The notes beneath the pieces are model-generated. The model worked only from the letters and a program-made list of their open reading frames with translations, searched no databases and was not told where the DNA came from. A stretch of 64,000 nucleotides of DNA, taken from positions 10,340,048-10,404,047 of the forward strand of contig OX387194.1 of NCBI GenBank assembly GCA_947561395.2, in the 5' to 3' direction. Positions 23,911 through 35,421 of the stretch are shown one piece after another. Position numbers and translations under genes: made by a program. How positions within the stretch are numbered: position 1 is the stretch's first letter; every line of letters begins with the position of its first letter. This stretch comes from Buxus sempervirens (lineage: Eukaryota > Streptophyta > Magnoliopsida > Buxales > Buxaceae).

Positions 23911-25153
23911 ATATGTGTGATTTTCCTCATGAGTTGTCCAATGCATTATGGAATCTCTCTGAGGAATTATCACCTTCAAGACTTCATGATTTAGGTAAAA
24001 ATCAAAACAAAAGTTGAAGAAAAGCAAATCAAACCAAATCTGGAAAAATCAGTGCAAGGTTAAGCTATTTGAGCTGGGAACTTTAATCAATCATAAATCA
24101 TTCAATTTAAACTCCAATTGAATGAAATCAAGCCATTTGAAATGTTATATGAAGCATAAGATTCAGTAAAAATTTCTTTCAAATCCAATTTAAAACAACA
24201 GAGTTATGCTTACTCAAAGCTATTGATGTAACAGAGTAAAAGTGATGAGTAGCCAACTTTAAAAGCATATTTGTGGAGATTGGCTCCGTATAAATCCTTG
24301 AAAATTGGTGTGAATAGAGTATGAGATACCATCTTTCGAATGGCATAGACCTCACCCAAAACTTCATCCATATGTGGCTTGTGTGCTCTCTTAAATATGT
24401 TCAAATGATAATAGATTGACCGTAATATGCTATTGAGCAACATAGAGTCAATCAAGCACATAGAGCTCAAATCAAATTAAAAACTTATGAAACCAATTGG
24501 ATTTAGAAATAGACTCACAAAGAAAGATTTAGAAATTAAAATCACTCAAATTGGAGTTGGAATGAGCCATTGGTGCTCAAACAAAGTGACAAGTACGGTA
24601 AACTGTGCTGATCTGACTCATCAACTTCAATCAAATGGTTTGAAAAATCGGCTCCATATAAATTGTCCAAAATTTATAGATTAAGCTAGACTTCCTGACC
24701 TTTCATATGCCTTTGGAATCATTCGAATATTCATCCATATAATAAAGTTAAGAATGATACAAGATAACCCACAGGTTCTATCTAGAACTGTAAAAATTGA
24801 GTAAAATGTAAATCAAAACTTTAGATCTGAGTATTTGACTCTTGAAACCAAATCCAAATAAACTGAAATGAGTTGAAAGATGTGTGAAAATATTTAGAAC
24901 TAAGATTAAATCCAAATCTCTCATTATTTGGAGAGTTTAGATCATATAGGTCCAAATTCCATATGGAATTGATTGGATCTAAAGAGATCCGGCCATGAAG
25001 CCTTCTCTAAGTGATCAAGGCTAACTAAAAACTGTCATAAAGGTCCTGAGATCTTGTTTTAAGGCAAATACTTAGATCTACCATATTGAGCATGATAGAT
25101 TTAAGAAATCATGCATGAAGGTCCTGAGATATTGTTTTAAGGCAAATACTTAG

Positions 25154-27501
25154 TGTGCGCACCCGATTTTGGGCCGCACGACGAGGTGCACGCGAAGTGA
25201 TGCTCGCCTCGGGATTGTTTTGGAGTCGCCACTGCCTGAGAGGTGCAGGCAGACACAAAAGAGGGCACCTATTCGGGCCTAATTATCCTGGTTTGCGGCT
25301 TATCAGAGTTCTGAGCAAGTTCTCGGTTACGTCTAGGGAAGTCCGAAGACACCCTAGCCCGCCCCGTCGATTGATAGGTCCCATGGGTCTCCTTGGATTT
25401 GAGTCAACTTAAGTCTCACCCTTCCTAGGCCAGCATGCACACTTATTTGGTCTGAATGAGGACCATTGATGGTGTAGGTCCCCTTTTTATTTGATTTTAT
25501 CTTTTTAGCAGTTAATGAAATGGGTCTGGTATGGGCTCCATTGGAAGGCCCAAAGGGTTCCAAGTTGGGCTTAAGGCAAGCACAAGGCCCAGTTCGGGTT
25601 ATTGGGTAACCCTTACTGGATTTTGGTTATTTGGTTTAAAGGTTGATTTATATTTACACAATTTAGCGGGTTTGAGTTTTTTATGGCCCATTGGGCTTGG
25701 ATTTGGCCCATGGGCAGTTAATCATGTAGCCTTTAGTCCGTTTATCAAAACGGGCTTTGGTTAGGCCAGTCGGGATGTGGGCCCCATTGGAGGGCCCACG
25801 AAGCCTTGGTGGACCCACTTAGGCCTATAGTCTCAAAATGGGCTTGAAAAAGTCCAAAAAGCCCAATGGGTCAAGTCTTTACAACAATGGGTCGGACTGG
25901 GTCCAACCGGGTCCAAAAAAGTTGATTTTTAAGTTATTTCCTTATTTGCCCGTATTTATTATACGGGCTGGGCTAAACCGTAAATATAGTGCGGTTTAGG
26001 CCTGCCCATATATTAAATACGGGTGAGCCTGAACCGTACTTCAAATACGGTTTTCGCCCGATTTACAAGAAACGGTCGCCGCGGTCTCGGGTTTTGTGTC
26101 ATCTGCTCCTTTTTGCCCTCCGCCAATCTTGATCGGTGATTTCCGTACGTCCAAATGGTTGAGATCTCCAATGCTTAGTTCAAACGCCTCCTTTTCCGGT
26201 GTTCTTGTTTCTTTAATTGCGGCCTTCTTTCTCACGTGGAGATACCCTTCTTACCAAGGATTCTCACATTGTGTACAAACGAAACAAACAAATTAAAACA
26301 CCAGAGGAATAAAAAGAGAATTGGCTCAAAATGAAGGGATTTGCATGTACGTCAAATGTAGAATGAAATAAAAGATCACCTTGCTTGTATTACCTAGTTC
26401 TGACTTGTTGAAGTTCTTCGGATGATTTCAGCAGCGCTTCCGCACTCCCTTGGATTTCCCAAAATTGGCTTGAAAAGAGCCTCCTCGCCTTCAAGATTAA
26501 AAGGGGTGGAAGGTGAAAGAAACGGGCAGAGCCTAGGGGCAATTTGGGTATTTCGGGTTTTGGTATTGGGAGTGACAGAGGTTGGGCAGGGTTCAGACGA
26601 GAAAAAAGGCAAAGAAAGAGAGGGAGAACGGCCTGGGGAACCTCTCCCTCAAATGGGGGGCTGGCCCTCTATTTATAGGCAAAAAAGTGTCGGAACCGCA
26701 CTTGAAGTGCGTTGTGATCACAACCGTACTTGAAATGTGGTTGTGACAAAATTGCACTAAAAAAATCAAAGACTGCACTTTAAGTGCGGTTGGCATTCAA
26801 CACGTGCAAATCTGCACGAATCTGCTAGCTGTCGCCGTACAGGACACGCGTCCACCTTCTAGAAGATCAAAACTGTATTTGAAGTGCGGTTCAGACTAAA
26901 CCGTACTTCAAGTGCGGTTGCGCACGTTTTTTAAATGCCGGATTTGAAGTCTTTTATTAAATTTGATTTTTTGAAAAGATTTTATTTCGATTTATTATTA
27001 TTTTATTCTAAATATCTTTAGATATTTATTAAAATATTATTAAAAATTAAGATATTTTCTAAAGACAATTATTTTATTTATTTTATTCCTTTATTCTGCT
27101 TTTTTGCTGCTGTTTTGCCACATGAGCAGCTTTCTTGAAACACCAACTGCCCATAACTTCTTCGTCCGATGTCCGATTTTCGCAAACTTAGTGTCGTTGG
27201 AATCAACTCGGAACGTTCTATCCAGTGGGATCAAATTAGGTAGTTGAATCCGGGTCGAGCAAAAAGTCAACTTTCGCTTCCCCAAAAGTTTGACCGGGTC
27301 ATAATTTCCTCATTCGGACCCCGATTCCAGCAAACTCAATTGCGTTGGAACCGTATCGAAATGCTTTTTTCAATGAAATGAAATTTGATGGCCAATTCTC
27401 TTTGGATTAAAAAGTCAATTTTCAGGCCCCTCAGGGTTTGACTTTTTAATTGAAAATTTTATTTTCTTCATTTTTTGGGGTGAAAAAATCAGGTGTCTAC
27501 A
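25154..27501 (-). mobile_element. Nested solo LTR 2
   Basis: The element reads TGTAGACACCTG...GGTGCGCACA on the minus strand. It has an exact target duplication CTTAG at 25149-25153 and 27502-27506. Its overall layout matches the LTR at 21486-23910, including the GGGCCGCACGACGAGGTGCA block. There is no internal coding region. It sits in a host stretch that has a short tandem duplication (about 25020-25153). Confidence 0.9.
25946..26935. repeat. Palindrome arrays in nested solo LTR 2
   Basis: One cluster at 25946-26060 carries GCCCGTATTTATTATACGGGC-type and AACCGTA/TACGGTT sites. A second cluster at 26690-26935 carries ACCGCACTTGAAGTGCG, TGCACTTTAAGTGCGGTT and ACCGTACTTCAAGTGCGGT. The half-site is changed relative to the sister LTR (CCGCAC instead of CCGTAC), with matching changes in the other arm. 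Confidence 0.7.
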
Positions 27502-28627
27502 CTTAGATCTACCATATTAAGCATGGTAGATTTAAGAAATCATGCCTAGGATTGAAAAACAACACAAGTGAGTGTGTGCTATGCAAATTTGTGTGAAAAC
27601 TCAATTCTATGGAGGAATTTCAGACCTAAAGCTATGAAGTAGCTTAGATCCACGAAATTCCTCTAAACTTGAGGATAAAAAAACTACACAAAATAGGAAA
27701 CATGACATATCACATCAAAACTAAGCAACTGAGTTTCTATGCCTAAGGATCCATCCCTTAGCTTGTTTCCCATTGCTCTTTGTTCACATTTTACGGCTAA
27801 AGAGGTGGCTTGAGGTACTTTAAGCAAGGTTTGAGGTTGGAAACACACTCAAAGACCTTATACTATAGAAAGGTAGAAGATGAGAGTGCTTGAATTGAAA
27901 TAAAAGTAAAGAGAATGTTTTAGAAGTTGCCTTGGATGCTTGAGAAGCTTGGGAGGTGAATTGGGCATAGTTTCCATTCTTTTTCAAGAGCTCTAGATCT
28001 CCAATTTTTCAGCCCTTTGCTAGAGGAGAGACCCTCTATATATAGGCAAGAGGAGGGGCAAGAAAGTCCCAAGGGTAGACATAAAAACGTGTCTAGATCC
28101 TTCGAATTCAGGCCTAAAGCATGAATTGGTGGGAATTTGATAAATTTTAGAGGCCAATTTGGGGAATTCAGGCTTCTTAGAGAGGTTTAAAGGTAAATAA
28201 GAGAAAGCATGTGGGAACTTTTAGATTGAATTAAATTCTTCATGACCGAAAACTCAGGGCGGCTACAAATAAAACTCCTTATAGCTGCAATATAATTTTA
28301 GTCAAATGAAAATATATGTATAACTGAAATATTTGTTCGGATCAAATTTAGTTACAACCCACGTGCAATTGTTGACACAGCATAACTGTCAAAGATTCGA
28401 AATGCCAACTCATCAATATGAATCGAAATAATATTTCGGCTATAAATATATTACTCCATAACCGAAATAAAATTTCGGCTAAACCATAAACACTTATGAC
28501 CGAAATATAACTTCGGCTACACAATAATATTTATATCCAAAATATAATTTTGGTCAATCAAGAATGAATTTCTTTTTTCTCATATATTCATTCATTAGTT
28601 TATATGGTACAATTTGGGGTGTCTACA

Positions 28628-29108
28628 GTTCCATTTAACTTCTCTTTTATCAAACAGAGGAAAATAGAAAGACAATGCCCTAAAGGGCTTATGGATCCCA
28701 TGTGGTGTGGGACTCACTAGTAAAAAATTAACTTCACATACCATGCATATATAGTTTGTGCCATTTATCATGCATGGGACAGATTTCATTTGAATGATAA
28801 TGACAAATGTGTTAATCACGACCCTTCAAGGATGTTTTGGTGGTAGTCAAATGACTCTTCAAAGACGTTTATCATCCTCTCCTATTATTGAGAAAGAAAT
28901 CTTTGTTCTTATGCAAATACGTGTGTTGACATCTTAACACCATGTCTCTTACGTTTCTAAAGGGCTTATGGATCCCATGTGGTGTGGGACCCACTAGTAA
29001 AAAATTATCTTCATGTACCATGTATATATAGTTTGTGCCATTTATCATGCATGGGACATATATAGTTTGTGCCATTTACCATGTGGTGTGGGACCCTTCA
29101 AAGATTGT
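28628..29108 (+). repeat. RLP upstream modules, tandem and partial
   Basis: There are two partial copies of the upstream module (about 28640-28960 and 28961-29100), with the AAAGGGCTTATGGATCCCAT and ATATATAGTTTGTGCCATTT blocks repeated. No exon follows. The short ORFs here come from the repeat and are not conserved. Confidence 0.65.
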
Positions 29109-30342
29109 TGTTTGTATCCGACCTGTGTTGTCGGATACAAATGTTTTGTTCAAAATTGGAATATCTCGCGAGTTGTCACTTATTTACTTCTATACCTCTA
29201 TCTGGGAGGTGGGAATTCCCCAAAGTAGCCTCCAAAATTAGCCAAATTCCTCCAAATCCATGCTTTAGGGTTAAGTTGGATGGTTCTAGACACATTTTTG
29301 TGTCTACCCTTGGGACTTTATTACCCTTGCTTTTGCCTATAAATAGAGGGTCTCTCCTCAAGCAAATGACTGAGAATTGAAGCTAGAAGAGCTCCAAGTG
29401 AAGAAGGGAACCCCTGCTTCTCTGCCTTCTCAAATCCAGGTAAGCCTCTCTCCCTTTTTCTTTTTTTAAATTCTCGGGTAGTTTAATCTTTTTCTTTTCG
29501 GTAGAATAAGGCCTGTGTTTGTTTGAAACCCCAAACCTATCTTCGAGTACCTCAAGCATCTTCTCTAGCCGTAAAACGTGAAGAGAGAGCTAGGATAAAC
29601 GAGAACGGGAATGGAACCCCAGGTATAGAACTTCTTTTGAATGATATACTTGTAGATTCCTATTTATTTCTATGTGTTTTTTAATATTGTAAGTCTTGAT
29701 TTCATTTTCTGGAGAGAATACCAGGATCCATGCTCTTTATAGCATTGGATTTCCATCTCTCCTAAAAAAATCTGATTTCTTACACAATCACACATATCAC
29801 TTGATTTGATGTAAAATAGGCTTAGATCTGGGATCCATCATGTTCACTATGATAGATCTAAGATCAGTGGCCTTACATCAATCTCTTAGAATTTCTTAAG
29901 TCGATTTCAAGTGATCTCATCTTCGAGAGAGGACCTTCACAGTCTAATCTCTCTAGTTGGGGCTTTTTGTCTCAATACGGGTATATTCGGTTCATTCTCT
30001 TCAATCAATGAGATAGATGAGCCGAATCCTTATCCTAAATTCTTTTTGAGTATTTTCTAACTATTTTCAGATAATTTTAATTTAGATTCCATGAATCAAG
30101 TGCACATACTCATAGTTTAAGCGAGGTTTTGCTCTAGGTTTTCAAAATGGCTTACCTTTAGGTTAAAATTTTCAGATTTGATTTTGGTTGATTTTATTCA
30201 AGTTTTCTTTTAGTTTTTACCTAATGATTAAGTCCTGGAAGAGACACATTCATAATGAAAAATCTCACATGTGTTTGTCTTTTTCAATCACTTTTTGAGT
30301 ATTTTATTATCAAGCAAGCATTTCAAGTATGAATAGGGGTGC

Positions 30343-32755
30343 TGTAGACACCCCAAATTGCACCCCAATATAAGAGATTAACTAAGAAGGGCTCCAAAGG
30401 TCTTATTTGAGCCTTGACATGTGTCAAACTTTCAAAAACAATCAAAATCAGTGCCAACCGCACTGTGTATGCGGTTTTTATAATCTCGGTTTCAACCGCT
30501 CTGTATGTGCGGTTGCAACCGCACACACAGCACGGTTCACATCAAGGCTTGTTGCGCTGGCGGCCACGTGGCTTCGCGAAGCTTCGGCCGTTAAGCTGCG
30601 TGGACAGCACTCAATTAAAGCATAACTGAATTGAACCGCCCTGTATATGCGGTTTGGTCAAATGTATACATAAACCGCACTTTAAGTGGCGGTTGTGTAG
30701 AAACCGCACTGAGTATACGGTTTTGGCTGTTTTGGGGATTTGCGAAATGGTTCGATCTCTGAGCCTTATTTACGCATATTACCTCTCTCTCAAGGACCTA
30801 AACTCCCCATTTCACCCTCCGAAACTTGCTGAATTACACCAATTCATACCTTGGGGGAGAATTGGAATAATCTAGAAAGCCTTTTAGGCCTACCCTTGGG
30901 ACTCTTCTACCCTTGGCTTGGCCTATAAATAGAGAGGCCCTCCTCTTGCAAATGGCTGACAATCTGAAGCTTAGAAGCTCTGCAAGAAGAAGGAGAACCT
31001 CTGCTAGATTGGCTACTCAACTGCTCAAGCTACTAAGGTAAGGCCTATTTGAGTTATTGCTTCCCTTTTACATTCTAGCAAATCTCTCATCTTCTACCTT
31101 TCTGTAGTGTAAGGCCTTTGTGTATTTTTGCAACCCCAAACCCCTTCTAAAGTACCTGGGAATCCTCTCTAGCCGTAAAACGTGAAGAGAGAGCCTGGGG
31201 AAAAGGAAGGTGGAATGGATCCTCTAGGTTTAGAACCCTCAGATGATGTGCAAGCATGCTCTATGGTTATTTTGAGCCCTTGAATGCTTCTCTGATCATT
31301 TTTGTATTTGGAGAAGATGTGAATCCATGCTCTCAATAGCCATGGATTCCAACTTTCTCATAGAAATGTGATTTTCCACATCTTTGCACCCACTTTCCAC
31401 TTTTTTTTTATCAAAATAGGCTAGATCTTGGATTTCCATGTAAATATGGAAAATCTGAGATCATTGGCCTTAGAATGAGTTTTTAGAAGTTCATGAGTTT
31501 TTTTCACGATTTTAAATGGTTTTGGTCGAATCCACTTGCACACATACACTGATTTTGGCTTCTTATTCAAAGTTCTTAAAAAACAGGACAGATCTGTAGC
31601 CTGTCTTGGAATGCTCATAACTTCATCCTCCGGATGAATTTTTGAGTGATTCCAAAGACATGTGATAGATTGGAAGGTCTATTTAATATCTGGAAATTCT
31701 CGTCCACTTCCATGTAGCCAATTTTTGACACCATCTCTTCAAAGTTTGTAAGACAGTTCAGCCCAGATTGCTGAACTTGCCGCTTTGATGGTGCACTATT
31801 TGCTCAGTTTTAATCCGTTTCCTATGATTCCAGTTTCTGAGTTTTCTTTGAGAAGTCTATTTTCATTTCCAATTGGTTTTAGCAGATTTCAATCTGTTTT
31901 GTGCCTTGGGTGTTCAATTGACTCAGAGGTGCTCGCTGGCATAGTCCAGAGCTCATCTGTGGTCTTTTAGGCCTGTTCAAGAGAGCACACAAGTCACACC
32001 CGGATAGAGATTGGTGTGAGGTTTTTTTCTTTGGAAAGATGGCACTACATACTTCCTCCATACCAATTTTCATGGATTTTTATTGAGCCAAACTCCACGA
32101 ATAGAGCTTTGAAAATGCCTACTTAACACTTTTTCTGAGTTATAACAGCAGATTTCATATGTGGATTTCTCTCTTGTTTTGGATTGGATTGAGCTGAATT
32201 TTTTACTATATATTCTAATATGTATCAGTTTTCAAATGGCTTTGGTTTCATTTGATTTGGATTTAAATTGAATGAGTTATGGTTTATCAAAGTTTTCAAG
32301 CTTTTTTGATATAATTTCTCCAGATTTGCCTTAGCTGGATTTTCTTCATTTTTACCTTGATTTCACTTCACTCATGAAGTTCTAGAAGTGATGGATCCAT
32401 GAAGAGAGCCTAAGTTCATTAGACTTCTCATGTGGAAGGGTCACACACATTGTGCTTGTTAAGCACCTCTTAGTTCATTTTACTAACAAATGATTTAAAG
32501 TATGAGCAAGCATATGGTAACCGTCTTAGACAGATGAGTGGGGGTGCCTAACACCTTCCCCCGCTCATAAATAATTCCTCGTACCCAATCTCTGGATTTT
32601 CCTTGTATTAGAGCTACTTTGGCTCTATTTGACGTCTATGAACCTTTTGGTGTCCATTCACACCTTAACTTGGATGGTGGCGACTCTTTACATTTTATCG
32701 ATCCCCGCGTGACGATAATCGGAAGTCATCCGAGATGACGAATCCATGTCTCACA
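30343..32755 (+). mobile_element. Solo LTR of the same family as the 49207 retrotransposon
   Basis: The element reads TGTAGACACC...CATGTCTCACA and is flanked by an exact GGTGC duplication (30338-30342 and 32756-32760). Over its 2.4 kb it is nearly the same by eye as the 5' LTR at 49207-51617, with a TATA box at 30924-30931. No primer-binding site or internal coding follows. It interrupts the phrase GGGGTGCCTAACAC of its host LTR. Confidence 0.92.
30449..30725. repeat. Palindrome array in the 30343 solo LTR
   Basis: At least five AACCGC...GCGGTT sites lie within 280 bases upstream of the TATA box, for example ACCGCACTGTGTATGCGGT and ACCGCACTGAGTATACGGT. The same sites occur at the same LTR positions in the 49207 copy. 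Confidence 0.75.
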
Positions 32756-32976
32756 GGTGCCTAACACATTCCCCTATTCATAACTTATAAATCCCCTTAC
32801 CCATCTCTGGTTATTATTTTAAAATAGAGTTACTTTTAACTCTAACTTTACATTTTTGTTTTATTTGATCTTTTTGGTGTTCATTCACATCTAAAATTGA
32901 ATGGTAGCGACTCCTTTTTTTTTAATTCCATGTGATGATTAAGAAGTTATTGCATTGATTTTCCATGTCTCACAAC

Positions 32977-33870
32977 CATCCTCTCCTCTATTGGGAAAGA
33001 AATCTTCGTTCTTATGCAAGTACTTGTGTCGACATCTCAATACCGTGTCTTTTACGTTTCTAATTTGCAGCATTGACATCGAGTCAAAGTCTTCTCAAAT
33101 TAATTGCATGGGGACTTCATTATTGGAGGCTACTTGACTATCTAAAGTTACAGGTTGTGGACACCAATTAAAGATTGCTTCACTTGAAATCCCTTTATTT
33201 TAAGATTGAAAATATGTCTAATTAAGTAACATCTATTATTGCGAAATTGAACAATTGACCCTTCAAAGACGTTTATCATTCTCTCCTATTATTGAGAAAG
33301 AAATCTTTGTTCTTATGCAAATACTTGTGTCGACATCTCAACACCGCGTCTTTTACGTTTCTAAAGGGCTTATGCATCCCATGTGTTGTGGGACCCACTA
33401 GTAAAAAATTATCTTCATGTACCATGCATATATAGTTTGTGTCATTTATCATGCATGGGACAGATTTTCTTTGAATAATAATGATAGATGTGTTAGTCAT
33501 GACCCTTCAAAGACGTTTATCATCCTCTCCTCTATTGGGAAAGAAATCTTCGTTCTTATGCAAGTACATGTATCCACATCTCAACACCGTGTCTTTTACG
33601 TTTCTAATTTGCACCATTGACGTCAAGTCAAAGTCTTCTCAAATTAATTGCACGGGGACTTCATTATTTGGAGGCTACTTGACTATCTAAAGTTACAGGC
33701 TGTGGACACCAATTAGAGATTGCTTTACTTGAAATCCCTTTATTTTAAGATTGAAAATATGTCTAATTAAGTAACCTCTATTATTGCGAAATTGAACAAT
33801 TGACACGTATTTGCAATCAAGCCGTATCTTTATTACGGGAAAATTTTTGCTTGGGGCATACGGCAGACTA
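32977..33870 (+). repeat. RLP-5 upstream modules, tandem
   Basis: The upstream module is present about two and a half times in a row (about 32977-33250, 33255-33500 and 33503-33870). Each copy has the TTGRGAAAGAAATCTT, CGTGTCTTTTACGTTTCTAA and GGAGGCTACTTGACTATC-type blocks. It is gene-free. This repeat array forms the distal 5' region of RLP-5. Confidence 0.7.
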
Positions 33871-33916
33871 TTCAAAACTTACAAGTTCTGGAGTACCATA
33901 CATGCCTTTGAAAATT

Positions 33917-33943
33917 CTATAAATATTAGCATGTAGTTGGGGC
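33917..33943 (+). promoter_or_regulatory. RLP-5 core promoter block
   Basis: The block CTATAAATATTAGCATGTAG, then TTGGGGC, is the best TATA-box match among the six copies (TATAAATA). It lies about 25 bases before the conserved start codon at 33964. Confidence 0.65.
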
Positions 33944-35341
33944 AAACCACAATGCAAGGAATCATGTCTTGGAAGCAATTGTGCGTTGCGCTATTTTTCT
34001 TAGCTCAGTTTCATGTTTATGGGTGCTTAGGCTGCTTGGAGGAAGAGCACGATGCTCTTTTACAAATCAAAGCTTCCTTTAACTCTTCAGGAAGAACTGT
34101 TCCTCCATTATGGGATGATAGCAACTGTTGTGCTTGGGTGGGAGTGGAGTGCAACAACACCACAGGAAGAGTGATTCATCTTTCACTTCGTCAAGTATGG
34201 GAGTATGATTATCTGAACAACTCCTTGTTTCTTCCTTTCAAAGAGCTACGAAGCCTCAACTTATACAAAAATTGGCTACTCGGTTGCGTTTCGAACGGAG
34301 GTCTGTTATCTTGGTCCATTACTATTACAAAATTTTTGTTGACCCTAAGCTTGTTCTATATGTTCCTAATTTGACTGTGGCGCAAAGCCTAGATTTGAAT
34401 TCATATATACATATTTCCTTGATTTCTAAAGTCAACTTAATTGAAACTATGAAGGTTTTGAAAGATTATCAAGGTTGAGCCAGTTAGAGATGCTGGATTT
34501 GAGTTCTAATCGATTCAACAATAGCATTCTCCCATCTTTAAGCACAATCATGACTCTCAAGAATCTTTCTCTATATCAAAATAGATTAGAAGGATCAACA
34601 AATATGCAAGGTATCAATATAAGCTTTTCTACTATGCCTCAAACGAAACGATGTATTATCATTTACGAAATAAATGACATGTTTCTTTTGTTGTCTTTTC
34701 CCTTCTTTTTGTTCCATACAGAATTAGCCGCCTTGACGAACTTAGAGGTGTTGGATTTAAGCAACAATAATATTGACAGCTTCGTAACCACCCAAGGTAT
34801 TTTTGGAAAAGAAAAATCATCAAAATGGTCTTTCGCCATTTTTTCCAAGCTGTCAATTGATTAATATTCCTAGAACATATATCCATGCTTCACATCTTGA
34901 ATTCACATAAGCTTATTTCCTTTATTTCTAAAATCAAATTAAAGGAAACTTTGTAGGTTTTGAAAGATTATCAAGGTTTACCAAGTTAGAGATCCTAAAT
35001 TTGGGCTATAATCAATTCAACAATAGCATTCTACCATCCTTGAGTACAATCCTGACTCTCAAGAATCTTTCTCTGCAAAGCAATAATTTTGAAGGATCAT
35101 CACATATCCAAGGTAAACAGTATGAGTTCTTCCATGCCTCAAATGAAATGTTATCTTATCATTTATAAAAATAAATAACATATTTCTTTTATTGTATTTT
35201 CCCTTCTTTTCTTTTTTTTTTATACAGAATTAGCCTCCTTGACCAAGTTAGAGGTGTTGGATTTAAGCGATAATGGTATTGACAGCTTCATAACTGCACA
35301 AGGTATTTTTGACGATACACACGCACACATGCACACACAGA

Positions 35342-35344
<3 letters not shown>

Positions 35345-35417
<73 letters not shown>
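35345..35417. repeat. (AT)n microsatellite in an RLP-5 intron
   Basis: About 36 AT units follow a short CA-rich stretch, inside the intron between 35302 and 35506. The Tyr-Ile ORFs across it on both strands are artefacts. Confidence 0.95.

Positions 35418-35421
<4 letters not shown>

Larger units (their letters stand above)
21188..28627 (-). mobile_element. Solo LTR (Tat-type), containing two nested solo LTRs
   Basis: Read on the minus strand, the LTR begins at 28627 with TGTAGACACCCCAAATTG. It has a TATA-like TATATATAG near 28040, the conserved hairpin at 27775-27804, and the terminal LTR block with GGCGACTCC near 21240. The 5-base word GTTCC lies on both sides (21183-21187 and 28628-28632). 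The joined flanks restore the RLP upstream repeat seen uninterrupted at about 10370-10400. Subtracting the two insertions leaves about 2.66 kb, the size expected for one LTR of this family. The left terminus is slightly off the TG...CA rule. Confidence 0.8.
29109..32976 (+). mobile_element. LTR with nested solo LTR; left end uncertain
   Basis: A TATAAATA box (29338-29345), a CCAGGTAAG splice-donor-like site, the conserved hairpin (29561-29590) and a terminal CATGTCTCACA (about 32966-32976) give plus orientation. The right flank (ACCATCCTCTCCTCTATTGG) resumes the RLP upstream module. The left boundary is unclear; an 11-base perfect stem-loop (29111-29121 with 29131-29141) lies near it. Without the nested LTR it is about 1.45 kb, so it is shortened relative to its relatives. 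Confidence 0.6.

Noticed and set aside
29111-29141. Perfect 11-bp stem-loop as a terminator or small RNA gene
   Set aside because: It is short, sits at a transposon edge, and has no other support in a plant genome.
30323-30875. Overlapping ORFs in the LTR at 30343, repeated at 49196-49738
   Set aside because: They recur only because the LTR recurs, differ in frame-changing positions, and contain no gag or pol motif.
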